This document shows, piece by piece, positions 26,569 to 35,397 of a DNA stretch of 64,000 bases. The translations under genes and the position numbers were made by a program. Location: assembly GCA_012034405.1 (NCBI GenBank), contig JAAVLZ010000007.1, positions 62,001-126,000 of the forward strand, in the 5' to 3' direction. Source of the DNA: Oscillospiraceae bacterium HV4-5-C5C. Its GTDB lineage: Bacteria; Bacillota; Clostridia; Saccharofermentanales; Fastidiosipilaceae. The notes under the pieces are model-generated. The model had not been told where the DNA came from. It ran no database searches and saw only the letters and a program-made list of their open reading frames with translations. Every line of letters begins with the position of its first letter. The stretch's first letter is position 1.

Positions 26569-28033
26569 GAGCTTCCAGCGGTTGAAACCCGACCTTGCGG
26601 CTGAAACGGACATCCAGCCCGGCCTGATCAAACTGGATCAGCCAGCTGTCTCTGAAAGGCGTCTGGACATAGCAGAAGTCCAGCAGCAGCCTATGACCGT
26701 CCAGGGTTGCTCTGAGCGCCACCGGGGAGTGGAACAGCGGACCGGTAATATCTCTGCTGAGCTGGGGGACTGCCTTGCAGTCTGCCGGCAGCTGGAACTG
26801 CCCCCGCCGCCATTCCCCCCAGCCAGGCGTAAGCGTATCCTGGTGCCCGTCCGGCCAGTGAAAGGTCAGCGTGTAAGGCGCTTTGGCGCTGAATGAAAGC
26901 CTAGCTAAACCCAGGGGGTTATCTGACAGCTGGTAGGTCCGGCCGCCCAGCTGTGCAAGCGCTTGACTGGCGGCCGGCTCACTGCTGCCCGGCAGCGGCG
27001 GCAGTGAAAGCTGGCTGAACCAGTACGGCCGCCCGGTCTGGTTGCGGGCAGCGGGGTCTGCCGGCGCTGGCAACGGCTCTGCCTGCGCCGCCGGCAGGAC
27101 CGTATCCCAGAAGGCCGTCAGAATGCCGGCCATATCAGTGGTTCCGGCTGTAACCGCTAAAACCATATCCTGCTTCGGCATGACCACACAATATTGGCCA
27201 AAAGCGCCGTCCCCGCGGAAAACCCCTTCCGGCTGACAGCCCCAGAACTGGTAGCCGTAGCCGGCCCCCCAGTCGCCGTCACGGCCGGTTTCAATCCGGC
27301 GCCCGCAGGCTTCCTCAATCCAGGACTCTGACAGCAGCCGGCGGCCGTTCCAGCACCCCTTCTGCAGCAAAAACTGCCCAAAACGCGCGATATCACCGGT
27401 CCTCATCCGGAAGCCAAAGCCGCCGGCGGCAATGCCGTCAGGCGACAGCTCGCAGCTGATATCAGTACTCATATCTAAGGGCTCAAACAGGCGTGGCCGC
27501 AGATAATCTACCAGATTCTGGCCCGTGACGGTCTGCAGGATGGCTGACAGCATATAGGTGGCAGCGGTGTTATACAAAAAATGCCGGCCGGGTTCTTCCG
27601 GCACATATGAACTCAAAAAAGCGTAGACCCAGTCTTTGGGAGCAGCAAAGATCGGCGGCTCTTCCCGATGACCGCTGGACATGGTGAGCAGGTCCCGGAT
27701 CCTCATTTCCCGCATATGCTCACAGGGCGGCGAAGGTAAAATTGTCGGAAAAAATGACAGGACCCGGTCATTGAGACTCAGCCGGCCTTCCTGCCGGGCA
27801 AAGCCAATGGCGGTAGAGGTGAAGCTCTTGCTCAGGGAATACAGCATATGCGGATCATCCAGTGTGTAGGGGTCAAACGCCGCGGCAGCTATGGTATGGC
27901 CGTGCCGCAAGAGCATGAAGCTGTGCAGTTCAATCGCCTGTTGGCTGCAGGAACTGAGCCATTGCCGGATGCTGTCCGGATCAAGACCTTGACTTGAAGG
28001 ATAAGCTGGAGCGAGCAAAACTGGCTCTGTCAT
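26549..28033 (-). CDS. Serine hydrolase of the class C beta-lactamase / penicillin-binding protein fold
   Basis: The 494-residue protein has a beta-lactamase-type domain in residues ~20-310. The SxxK motif is Ser66-Leu-Ser-Lys69 in MLYSLSKSFTSTAIGFARQ. A tyrosine motif follows in HFLYNTAATYMLS. The C-terminal ~170 residues are a separate beta-rich extension. No signal peptide is visible, so it is not a secreted beta-lactamase. Cytoplasmic members of this fold are esterases or amidases often found in carbohydrate loci. GGAGG lies six bases before the ATG. It is transcribed divergently from the ThuA gene. Its substrate is unknown. Confidence 0.85.
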   Translation of the reverse strand: MTEPVLLAPAYPSSQGLDPDSIRQWLSSCSQQAIELHSFMLLRHGHTIAAAAFDPYTLDDPHMLYSLSKSFTSTAIGFARQEGRLSLNDRVLSFFPTILPSPPCEHMREMRIRDLLTMSSGHREEPPIFAAPKDWVYAFLSSYVPEEPGRHFLYNTAATYMLSAILQTVTGQNLVDYLRPRLFEPLDMSTDISCELSPDGIAAGGFGFRMRTGDIARFGQFLLQKGCWNGRRLLSESWIEEACGRRIETGRDGDWGAGYGYQFWGCQPEGVFRGDGAFGQYCVVMPKQDMVLAVTAGTTDMAGILTAFWDTVLPAAQAEPLPAPADPAARNQTGRPYWFSQLSLPPLPGSSEPAASQALAQLGGRTYQLSDNPLGLARLSFSAKAPYTLTFHWPDGHQDTLTPGWGEWRRGQFQLPADCKAVPQLSRDITGPLFHSPVALRATLDGHRLLLDFCYVQTPFRDSWLIQFDQAGLDVRFSRKVGFQPLEAHFMGRI

Positions 28034-28155
28034 GAGAAACCTCCTGTAAAGCCTGCAGGGACGGCAGCGCCGGCCTGCTGATTCTTACCCTGTCAGCATA
28101 GCACATCCATATCTTTCTGACAGCCTTATTAAGCGGATTCTGCTGCCTGAAAGGT

Positions 28156-28184
28156 TTGAAATCTCTGGTCTGCTTGCGTAAGAT
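28156..28184 (+). promoter_or_regulatory. Candidate sigma-A promoter of the ThuA gene
   Basis: TTGAAA (28156-28161) and TAAGAT (28179-28184) are separated by 17 bases. The -10 ends about 34 bases before the ThuA start at 28219. The -35 matches 5 of 6 and the -10 matches 4 of 6 consensus bases. Confidence 0.5.
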
Positions 28185-28218
28185 TAGCTTAATTAAAAGC
28201 AAGAGGAGACAGACCGTC

Positions 28219-28959
28219 ATGAACCGCAAAATCAATGTCACAATATACAATGAAAACTATCATGAACAGACGATGCCGGAGGTCCGGGAAATTTATCCGG
28301 AAGGGATTCATCATGCCGTGGCGGCAGCTTTGCCTGAGCAGCAGACCGGCGTGGTCCGTTTTGCCACCCTGGATGATCATGAAAGCAGTTTGTCCCAGGA
28401 AGCGCTGGATGATACGGATGTTCTGATCTGGTGGGGCCATGCCAAACACGAAGCAGTCAGCGACGCGGTGGTCGAGCGCTGCGCGCAGCGGGTGCTGCAC
28501 GGCATGGGTCTGATTGTGCTGCATTCAGGTCATGCTTCTAAATTGATGCGCCGCCTGCTGGGTACGGAGACCCATCTGCTACGCTGGCGGGAAGCCGGGG
28601 AACGCGCCCGCCTGTGGACAGTCCTGCCGGGTCATCCGATTGCTCAGGGCCTGCCGGAGACTTTTGTGGTTCCCAGGGATGAGACCTATGGCGAACCCTT
28701 CGGCATCCCCCAGCCAGATGAACTGGTATTCCTGACCTGGTTCCAGGGCGGAGAAGTGTTCCGCAGCGGTTGTACCTGGCAGCGGGGCGCCGGTAAGATT
28801 TTTTACCTGCAAAACGGTCATGAAACCTACCCCGTATACTGGCAGCCGGAAATCCGCCGTATCCTCTCCAACGCCGTACTTTGGGCCTGCCCGCCGGAGC
28901 GTCAGGTTACCCCTGACCGCGGCCCGGGTAATGTTCCCCCGCTGGAACCGGCAGACTGA
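28219..28959 (+). CDS. ThuA-domain protein (trehalose-utilisation-like)
   Basis: The start at 28219 follows AGAGGAGA and gives 246 residues. The protein is a ThuA fold (class I glutamine amidotransferase-like). It shows VTIYNENYHEQ at the N-terminus, DTDVLIWWGHAKHEAVSDAV near residue 66, GMGLIVLHSGHASKLMRRLLG near 95, and GAGKIFYLQNGHETYPVYWQ near 195. ThuA-like proteins are linked to conversion of trehalose, keto-disaccharides and other glycosides, usually beside oxidoreductases; the reaction is not established for this subgroup. It lies between a serine hydrolase and an AraC regulator and converges with the latter, overlapping it by 58 bases. Confidence 0.85.
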   Translation: MNRKINVTIYNENYHEQTMPEVREIYPEGIHHAVAAALPEQQTGVVRFATLDDHESSLSQEALDDTDVLIWWGHAKHEAVSDAVVERCAQRVLHGMGLIVLHSGHASKLMRRLLGTETHLLRWREAGERARLWTVLPGHPIAQGLPETFVVPRDETYGEPFGIPQPDELVFLTWFQGGEVFRSGCTWQRGAGKIFYLQNGHETYPVYWQPEIRRILSNAVLWACPPERQVTPDRGPGNVPPLEPAD

Positions 28960-29912
28960 CTCTGCTGCCGCACTGCCCGGCAGTAATCCCGCAGGCTGTA
29001 GCCGGTATGCTTGCGGAACTCTATATAAAACGTGTTATGCGAGTGATAGCCACAGCTGGCATACAGTCTGCCGGCGCCCTGCCCGCCGTTATGCTGCAGC
29101 AGCTCACAGGCATGCAAAACCCGGCGCCGGTTAACATATTGGATGGGCGTGCAGTCATATTCCCGGCGGAAGACCTCACATAAATGTGCCTGACTCAGAA
29201 ACAAAGCCTGGCTGACTTCAGTCAGGCTTAATTCTGCGTCCAGATAATGGCGGTTGAGAAAACGGCGGATTTTTTCCGCCTGACTTAAGGTGGTTTCACC
29301 GGCTGCTTCTTTATCCTGCTTGAAAATAAAAGCCGCGGCTATCTGCCCTAAAAGGCTGATCAGGCTGATTTCAGTGGCAGCCCGGGCGGCCTGCCGCCAG
29401 GCATCGCTGTCCCCGTGCAGCTGGCGGTTGAGCGAGGACATGGACAGCATGACCGGCTGGCAATAAGCGGACAGCTGCTTGCCCAGATAGGCCTTTTGCT
29501 GACGCAGCTGGCTTAAAAAAACCGGTGATTCCAACTGGGCCAGCAAAGCCTGATCCTCCGGATTGCGTTGGCTGAAATTCCTGAACACAGCCGGACGGAA
29601 GGTGCAGTTAAAGACCTCCAGCCCGCTGCTGTTTTGCACATCCAGCGGACAAAAGCTGTGCGCGGCGTCGGCGTCCATTAAAAAAACATCGCCCTTATAG
29701 ACTTCACTGATTGACCCGTTATAGTAATGATGGCCAAATCCGCGGGTAATCAGGGTCAGCTCATAGGAACCGCTGTGTTTGTGATAGTAAATGTCGGTCA
29801 GATTATCATAGCGGTAGGAGGAGAGTCTGATATCGGCTGTCTCAGCTCCCTGGGGCGGAGTCTGGATGTGCAGTTGTTTGATGGGCGAAAACGGGCGGAG
29901 CTCTGGTGTCAT
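28902..29912 (-). CDS. AraC family transcriptional regulator with cupin sensor
   Basis: The 336-residue protein has an N-terminal cupin-like sugar-sensing domain (residues ~15-130: YHKHSGSYELTLITRGFGHH, GDVFLMDADAAHSFCP). The C-terminal AraC double helix-turn-helix (about 215-318) includes LTEVSQALFLSQAHLCEVFRR and GYHSHNTFYIEFRKHTGYSL. GAGGAGG lies six bases before the ATG. It is divergent from the large glycosidase gene at 30148 across a 235-base gap, and is the obvious candidate to control it. Its 3' end overlaps the convergent ThuA gene by 58 bases, which could allow antisense interference. Confidence 0.9.
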   Translation of the reverse strand: MTPELRPFSPIKQLHIQTPPQGAETADIRLSSYRYDNLTDIYYHKHSGSYELTLITRGFGHHYYNGSISEVYKGDVFLMDADAAHSFCPLDVQNSSGLEVFNCTFRPAVFRNFSQRNPEDQALLAQLESPVFLSQLRQQKAYLGKQLSAYCQPVMLSMSSLNRQLHGDSDAWRQAARAATEISLISLLGQIAAAFIFKQDKEAAGETTLSQAEKIRRFLNRHYLDAELSLTEVSQALFLSQAHLCEVFRREYDCTPIQYVNRRRVLHACELLQHNGGQGAGRLYASCGYHSHNTFYIEFRKHTGYSLRDYCRAVRQQSQSAGSSGGTLPGPRSGVT

Positions 29913-30047
29913 GTATGGCCTCCTCAGATCGGCGCAGGATAGTCTGAATAAATTCAGCTGGTATGATCTTATTAGGTTCCTTGCATCCTAACTTAGCCAG
30001 ACGCAAATGTAAAGTGTTAAGATAACCCTGATTTCAGCACATCATCA

Positions 30048-30073
30048 GTCAGGCGCCGCCTCCGGCGCCTGAC
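30048..30073. promoter_or_regulatory. Perfect 11-bp hairpin in the leader of the large glycosidase gene
   Basis: GTCAGGCGCCG (30048-30058) and CGGCGCCTGAC (30063-30073) form a perfect stem with a 4-base loop. It lies 75 bases before the glycosidase start in a divergent intergenic region. No T run follows on the plus strand. It could be an operator palindrome, an RNA structure in the leader, or a terminator for leaky transcripts. Confidence 0.5.
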
Positions 30074-30147
30074 CGGGGTCCCTGTCAGTCTGAATATATT
30101 TGGCCCAGTCTGGCAGCTGACGGCGGACTGTCCAGGAAAGGATTTAT

Positions 30148-33100
30148 ATGGAACAGGATTATTTACCGCAAGCCCTGGCCGCGCAATTTCAAAACCCGCC
30201 CGCAGATAAGCGCGGGGCGCCCTTTTGGGCCTGGAACGCCGGGCTTGAACCAGAAGAACTGAAGCATCAGATCCGGATCTTTAAGCAAATGGGTTTTGGC
30301 GGTTTTCACATGCATGTCCGTACCGGCCTGACCACCCCTTATCTGTCTGCTGAGTTTATGGACCGGATCCGCGACTGTGTAGATGAAGCCAAAACGGACG
30401 GCTTGCTGGCCTATCTATATGATGAAGACCGCTGGCCTTCCGGCGCGGCCGGCGGCCTGGTCACCAAAAATCCCGCCTTCCGCAGCCGCCATCTGCTGCT
30501 GACCCGCCACGCTTATGCTGACCGCGACCGGTCGGCTGAAGCTTCTGCCGACTCATCGGCCCGCGCCGGACGCTGTGAAAATGGCGAGCTCCTGGCGGTT
30601 TACGATGTCCAGCTGACTCCAGGCGGTCAGCTGGCTGAGGTCCGCCGCCTGAAGCAGCCGGATGCAGTTGTCCGCGGCTTCAGACTCTATGCCTATTCAG
30701 AGACCGCCCTGCCGTCTACCTGGTATAATAACCAGACCTATCTTGATACCCTGAATCCCAGGGCCGTCCGCGCCTTTATTGACGCGACCCATGAGCGCTA
30801 TTTTGAAACGGTGGGCGCTGAATTTGGCCGCACGATTCCCGCTATATTTACGGATGAACCTCAGTTCACCCGCAAACAGACCCTGCGCTACCCGCAGGAT
30901 CAGCGGGATGTCACCTTACCCTGGACCGCTGATCTGCCGGAAACGTACCGGCAGGCTTATGCGGGCGAAGATATCCTGGATCATCTGCCAGAATTATTGT
31001 GGGATAAACCGGATGGCGAAGTATCTGTCGCCCGCTATCATTACCATGACCATGTGGCTGAGCGCTTCGCCGGAGCCTTTGCGGACCAGATCGGCGCCTG
31101 GTGCCAGGCGCATCAGCTGCGCCTGACCGGCCATATGATGGAGGAGCCAACACTGGAATCGCAGACTGCCGCTTTGGGTGAGGCCATGCGATCCTACCGC
31201 TCTTTCCAGCTCCCCGGCATTGATATGCTCTGTGATTTCCGCGAGTTCACGACGGCCAAGCAAGCTCAGTCAGCCGCCCGGCAATTTGGGCGGCCAGGGG
31301 TCCTGTCAGAGCTCTATGGGGTCACCAACTGGAATTTTGACTTCAGAGGCTACAAGCTGCAAGGTGACTGGCAGGCGGCTCTGGGGGTGACCCTTCGGGT
31401 TCCGCATTTATCCTGGCTGTCCATGGCCGGGGAAGCCAAACGCGATTATCCGGCTACTTTTAATTATCAGGCGCCCTGGTATGAAACCTTTCATTATCTG
31501 GAAGATCATTATGCCCGGGTGAATGTAGCCATGACCCGCGGGCAGGCGGTGGTCCGCCTGGCGGTCATTCACCCGGTGGAGAGCTACTGGCTGCATTGGA
31601 GCGACAACAGCAGCAGCGCTGGCCAGCGGGCGCAGCTGGATGCCAATTTCAGAAATCTGACGGACTGGCTGCTGCGGGCGCAGCTGGACTTTGATTTTAT
31701 TGCGGAATCTCTGCTGCCGCAGCTTTGCCCGCTGGAGGCTATACAGCCGCCTGTTACTGACAGTCAGGACCAGGGGCCGTATTTACCCGTCGGCCAGATG
31801 CGCTATCAGACAATTCTGGTGCCGTCGGTCCAGACGCTCCGCGGCAGTACGCTGGATCGGCTGGAACGGTTCCGCCGGGCGGGCGGCCGGGTTATCTTTT
31901 CTGGCCGGATTCCGGATCTGGAGGACGCCATTCCAAGTCAGCGCGGCCAGGCGCTGGCAGCCGGTTGTGAGTGTATCCCGCTGCAGAAGGAAAGCCTGCT
32001 GCAGGCCCTGACCCCTGAGCGGGAGCTTAGTATTTATGACGAGCAAGGCATCCTGACGGACCGGCTGCTGTACCAGCTGAGAGCAGAAGCGGACGGAACC
32101 CGCTGGCTGTTCCTGGCTCAGGCCGGCCTGCCGGAGCAGGAGGATGTGCCCCGGGGCGAGCGTTACCGGATCGAATTGAACGGCTGCTATGCGGTAACCC
32201 TATATGACACACTCAGCGGCAAAACGGCCCCGCTGTCAGTCGGTTATGCCAACGCCAAGACAATTCTGGAACAGACGCTCTTTGAGCAGGACAGTCTGCT
32301 GCTGCGGCTGGATCCGGAAACCAAGCCGGTGGCTGTGCCCGCTGAGCAAACCGGCGCTGCGGACCGGGACAGGTCGCGGAGTCAGGGCCTGGCGGCGGTC
32401 AGGACCCGGCTGACGCTGGCGGCAGGCCAGCCTGTACCGGTCACGCTGGAAGAACCCAATGTCCTGTTACTGGATCAGGCTGAATACGCTCTGGACAGCC
32501 AGGCCTGGCGCTCCCGGGAAGAAATCCTGCGGCTGGATAATATCCTGCGAGCGGAACTGAACTGGCCGCGGGGCGGCGGCGCGGTAGCCCAGCCCTGGAG
32601 CCTGCCGCCCCAGCCAGCTTCGCATACCTTGCGGCTGCGCTATACCTTTGCGAGTGAGCTTGAAATCCGTGACTGTCAGCTGGCTCTGGAAGGAGCGGCT
32701 CAGGCTCAGGTGACCCTTAACGGTCAGGCTGTCCCTGCTGCAGCCGCGACCGGCTGGTATGTGGACCGCTGCATCCGGACCCTTGCGCTGCCAGCCGTAC
32801 AGGCCGGCTGCAATGTGCTGGAACTGCAGCTGCCATATGGGCCCGCTTCGCGGCCGGAAGCCATTTATTTGCTGGGCGATTTTGGCGTAAACATCAAGGG
32901 AACCGGCGCCAGCCTGACCGGGCCGGTCAGGCAGCTCTATTTTGGCGATATCTGTACCCAGGGGCTGCCATTTTATGGTGGTAACCTGACTTACCACCTG
33001 ACCTTGCCGGAGAGGATCGCGGCTGACGCTGTAGTCGAATGCAGTTATTATCGGGGAGAACTGCTGGAGCTAAGCTTGGCGGGCCGCTCTCTGGGCCCCC

Positions 33101-33357
33101 TGGCCTTTTCGCCGTATCAAAAAGCTCTGGGTCGTCTGGACGGACAGGCGAAGCGCCTTGATATCCGCTTCTTTGGCTGCCGGGTCAATACGTTTGGTCA
33201 GCTGCATCTGACTGAACATGATCATTATCATTGGTGGGGGCCTGAGTCCTGGCGCAGTACGGGCACAGAGTGGACTTACGGGTATCACTTGTGGCCGCAG
33301 GGACTGCTGAAGGCGCCCGACTTGTTGCTGGAGCCATCTTGCCGCCAGCCTGATTAA
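30148..33357 (+). CDS. Large glycoside hydrolase, GH106-like
   Basis: The 1069-residue protein resembles the large TIM-barrel glycosidases grouped around GH106 alpha-L-rhamnosidases. It opens with APFWAWNAGLEPEELKHQI and MGFGGFHMHVRTGL, then YLYDEDRWPSGAAGG near residue 90. Acidic candidates lie in IPAIFTDEPQF, HMMEEPTLESQ and VLSELYGVTNWNFDF (Glu388). A GATase-like region around 540-620 (ILVPSVQTLRGSTLDRL) is followed by a beta-sandwich C-terminus. There is no signal peptide, so action is likely cytoplasmic. Assignment to GH106 itself is uncertain; substrate is unknown. AGGAAAGGA precedes the ATG, and a terminator follows at 33381. Confidence 0.78.
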   Translation: MEQDYLPQALAAQFQNPPADKRGAPFWAWNAGLEPEELKHQIRIFKQMGFGGFHMHVRTGLTTPYLSAEFMDRIRDCVDEAKTDGLLAYLYDEDRWPSGAAGGLVTKNPAFRSRHLLLTRHAYADRDRSAEASADSSARAGRCENGELLAVYDVQLTPGGQLAEVRRLKQPDAVVRGFRLYAYSETALPSTWYNNQTYLDTLNPRAVRAFIDATHERYFETVGAEFGRTIPAIFTDEPQFTRKQTLRYPQDQRDVTLPWTADLPETYRQAYAGEDILDHLPELLWDKPDGEVSVARYHYHDHVAERFAGAFADQIGAWCQAHQLRLTGHMMEEPTLESQTAALGEAMRSYRSFQLPGIDMLCDFREFTTAKQAQSAARQFGRPGVLSELYGVTNWNFDFRGYKLQGDWQAALGVTLRVPHLSWLSMAGEAKRDYPATFNYQAPWYETFHYLEDHYARVNVAMTRGQAVVRLAVIHPVESYWLHWSDNSSSAGQRAQLDANFRNLTDWLLRAQLDFDFIAESLLPQLCPLEAIQPPVTDSQDQGPYLPVGQMRYQTILVPSVQTLRGSTLDRLERFRRAGGRVIFSGRIPDLEDAIPSQRGQALAAGCECIPLQKESLLQALTPERELSIYDEQGILTDRLLYQLRAEADGTRWLFLAQAGLPEQEDVPRGERYRIELNGCYAVTLYDTLSGKTAPLSVGYANAKTILEQTLFEQDSLLLRLDPETKPVAVPAEQTGAADRDRSRSQGLAAVRTRLTLAAGQPVPVTLEEPNVLLLDQAEYALDSQAWRSREEILRLDNILRAELNWPRGGGAVAQPWSLPPQPASHTLRLRYTFASELEIRDCQLALEGAAQAQVTLNGQAVPAAAATGWYVDRCIRTLALPAVQAGCNVLELQLPYGPASRPEAIYLLGDFGVNIKGTGASLTGPVRQLYFGDICTQGLPFYGGNLTYHLTLPERIAADAVVECSYYRGELLELSLAGRSLGPLAFSPYQKALGRLDGQAKRLDIRFFGCRVNTFGQLHLTEHDHYHWWGPESWRSTGTEWTYGYHLWPQGLLKAPDLLLEPSCRQPD

Positions 33358-33380
33358 AGCGGTTGATTACCGATACGATC

Positions 33381-33430
33381 GAGTTGTTTAGTCAGTCCGG
33401 TACTGCCGGGCCCTGAACAACTCTTTTTTT
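33381..33430 (+). terminator. Rho-independent terminator between glycosidase gene and selenium operon
   Basis: GAGTTGTT (33381-33388) pairs perfectly with AACAACTC (33416-33423) and is followed by seven T residues (33424-33430). The 27-base loop has a minor CCGG/CCGG inner pairing. It separates the sugar region from the selenium genes. Confidence 0.85.
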
Positions 33431-33533
33431 ATGGGAACGGGCCGGTATGAACGCGGGTCTGAATCCGGAAGGTTTTTCTGTTCAGTTTGCAGGCAAACAT
33501 CTATACCAAAATATTTTTTAGCCAGCCAAACAG

Positions 33534-33562
33534 TTGATTTTTGCCGCCGGGATTCATACAAT
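33534..33562 (+). promoter_or_regulatory. Sigma-A-like promoter of the selenium operon
   Basis: TTGATT (33534-33539) and TACAAT (33557-33562) are separated by exactly 17 bases; the -10 matches 5 of 6 consensus bases. The -10 lies 33 bases before the yedF start. A second, weaker pair (TTGCAG at 33487 with AATATT at 33510) lies upstream. Confidence 0.7.
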
Positions 33563-33595
33563 CACAGACATAAGATGAACAGGGAGGACAAATGG

Positions 33596-34216
33596 ATGGC
33601 ACAGACATTGGATTGCAGAGGAGACGCCTGCCCCAAGCCGGTTGTACTGGCGTCAAGGCTGATACGCGGGCTGAAAGAGCCGGAAGATGTGATCATTCAG
33701 GTGGACAATCAAACGGCCGTTAACAATCTGACTGCCATGGCCGCGGGCTTCGGGGCCGAAGCGGAAAGCCGGACGCTGGCCCCTGATCACTTTGCCGTGA
33801 CGGTTCATGTGACCGCGCTGCCCGCCCCGGACCGTCCTCTGACCGGGCCTGCCGCGGCGCCGGAACCTGAATCAGGCTCAGGACCGCTGGTAGTGGTGAT
33901 CAGCAGCCGGACCATGGGACAGGGCAATGATGAACTGGGGGCGGTACTGATGAAAGGCTTTATTTTTGCGCTGAGCCAGTTGCCCCGCCGCCCGGATTGC
34001 CTGTTGTTTTATAACGGCGGGGCTTATCTGACCGCGGCGGATTCGCCGGTGCTGGAGGATCTCAGCCGTCTGGCCGCTGCAGGCACGGAAATCCTGACCT
34101 GCGGTACCTGCCAGAATTTTTATGGGCTGCAGGACCGGCTGGCGGTGGGTCAGGTGGTTAATATGTACCAGATTACTGAAAAAATGGCCGCGGCCGGAAC
34201 CGTGCTGCGGCCATGA
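33596..34216 (+). CDS. yedF: Selenium metabolism protein YedF (TusA + DsrE-like)
   Basis: The start at 33596 is preceded by AGGGAGGA and gives 206 residues; in-frame starts further upstream would run through the promoter. Residues 1-70 are a TusA-like domain with DCRGDACPKPVVLASRLI, in which Cys12 is the persulfide-type cysteine. Residues ~90-206 form a DsrE-like domain with VVVISSRTMGQGNDELG, AVLMKGFIFALSQLP and GTEILTCGTCQNFYG. YedF is the selenium-locus member of the TusA family; a role in carrying or delivering selenium is proposed but not proven. It overlaps the next gene by 4 bases (ATGA) and is the first gene of the operon. Confidence 0.9.
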   Translation: MAQTLDCRGDACPKPVVLASRLIRGLKEPEDVIIQVDNQTAVNNLTAMAAGFGAEAESRTLAPDHFAVTVHVTALPAPDRPLTGPAAAPEPESGSGPLVVVISSRTMGQGNDELGAVLMKGFIFALSQLPRRPDCLLFYNGGAYLTAADSPVLEDLSRLAAAGTEILTCGTCQNFYGLQDRLAVGQVVNMYQITEKMAAAGTVLRP

Positions 34217-35394
34217 TCTACCTGGATAATGCGGCAACCACCCTGGTAAAGCCTGACGGTGTGGCCGGGGCGGTGACAGCTGCCCTCACCGGGCAAGGCA
34301 GCAGCGGCCGGGGCGCCTATCCGGCCGCGCTGGCGGCCAGCCGGAGTATCTTTCATACTCGTGAAACACTGGCTGCTTTGCTGGGGGTGTCAGATCCGGC
34401 GCGCATCTGCTTCAGTGCCAATGTGACCGAGGCTTTAAATTTGGCGCTTAACGGTACTTTGAGGCCAGGAGATCATGTGATCAGTACTGATTGGGAGCAT
34501 AACTCCGTCTTGCGGCCGCTCTACCGCTTGAGCGGACAGGGCGTGAAGCTGGACTTTGTCCCGGCTGACGTCAACGGTCGCCTGGACCCTGATGCCTGGG
34601 AGCGCTTGCTGCGGAAGGAGACCCGGGCGGTGGTCTGCACCCAGGCCAGCAATCTGACCGGAGACCAGATGGATCTGAACGCCGTGGCCGCTTTTTGCCG
34701 CCGGCACGGGTTGCTGCTGATCGTGGATGGCGCGCAGGGAGCAGGCTTGCTGCCGGTGAACCTGGAGGGCCGGGGCTGGCCGGATATTTATTGCTTTACC
34801 GGACACAAAGCTTTATACGGCCCACAAGGAACGGGCGGCCTGGCGATCCAGCCGGGCGTGGACATCAGACCATGGAATGTGGGCGGCAGCGGGGTGGATT
34901 CATATAATGAACAGCAGCCGCAGGCGTATCCGGTCAGGCTGGAGGCCGGGACCTTAAACGGGCCGGGACTGGCCGGGCTGGGGGCAGGTGCCCGTTATGT
35001 GATCGAACAAACGCCGCGGCGTTTGCTGGCCCGGGCATCACAACTGGCGCAGCTGTTTTACCAACAATTAAGACCGGTGGCGGCACTGCGGTTTTATGGC
35101 GATTTCAGCCACTGGCCGCGGGTGCCGGTTGTCGCGCTGAACCTTGCGGGTTTTGACAGCAGCCTGGTGGCCGATCTGCTGTCCAGTCGTTATGATATAG
35201 CTGTCCGTTCCGGCAGCCATTGCGCGCCGCGGCTGCACCAGGCGCTGGGAACCGTTTCGCAAGGGGCGCTGCGCTTTTCCTGGTCTTCATTTAACACCGA
35301 GGCTGAAACCTGGCAGGCTGTGCGGGCACTCCGGGAGCTGGCCGCGGATCTGACCGGGCAGACAGGCGGCTGCCCGGCTGCTGGAGACACTTAG
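34213..35394 (+). CDS. Cysteine desulfurase-like class V aminotransferase (EF2568-type)
   Basis: The 393-residue PLP enzyme begins MIYLDNAATTLVKP. It has FSANVTEALNLALNG near residue 67, DWEHNSVLRPLYRL near 93, and VDGAQGAGLLPVNL near 171. The PLP lysine is Lys199 in FTGHKALYGPQG. Catalytic Cys337 is in VRSGSHCAPRLHQ. It matches the branch of class V aminotransferases found beside yedF and selD (the EF2568-type family). It should release sulfur from cysteine or selenium from selenocysteine as an enzyme-bound per(seleno)sulfide. The target carrier may be YedF, which overlaps it. Whether the in vivo substrate is sulfur or selenium is not readable. Confidence 0.9.
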   Translation: MIYLDNAATTLVKPDGVAGAVTAALTGQGSSGRGAYPAALAASRSIFHTRETLAALLGVSDPARICFSANVTEALNLALNGTLRPGDHVISTDWEHNSVLRPLYRLSGQGVKLDFVPADVNGRLDPDAWERLLRKETRAVVCTQASNLTGDQMDLNAVAAFCRRHGLLLIVDGAQGAGLLPVNLEGRGWPDIYCFTGHKALYGPQGTGGLAIQPGVDIRPWNVGGSGVDSYNEQQPQAYPVRLEAGTLNGPGLAGLGAGARYVIEQTPRRLLARASQLAQLFYQQLRPVAALRFYGDFSHWPRVPVVALNLAGFDSSLVADLLSSRYDIAVRSGSHCAPRLHQALGTVSQGALRFSWSSFNTEAETWQAVRALRELAADLTGQTGGCPAAGDT

Positions 35395-35397
35395 GCA

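Noticed and set aside
26549-28033. Secreted beta-lactamase for antibiotic resistance
   Set aside because: The SxxK motif is present, but there is no signal peptide, a long extra C-terminal domain is present and the gene sits in a carbohydrate region, so a cytoplasmic hydrolase role is more likely.
33381-33430. Structured RNA, such as a tRNA-Sec or riboswitch, before the selenium operon
   Set aside because: The stem is followed by seven T residues and has no tRNA arms. It is upstream of the operon promoter at 33534, so it is best explained as the terminator of the glycosidase gene.
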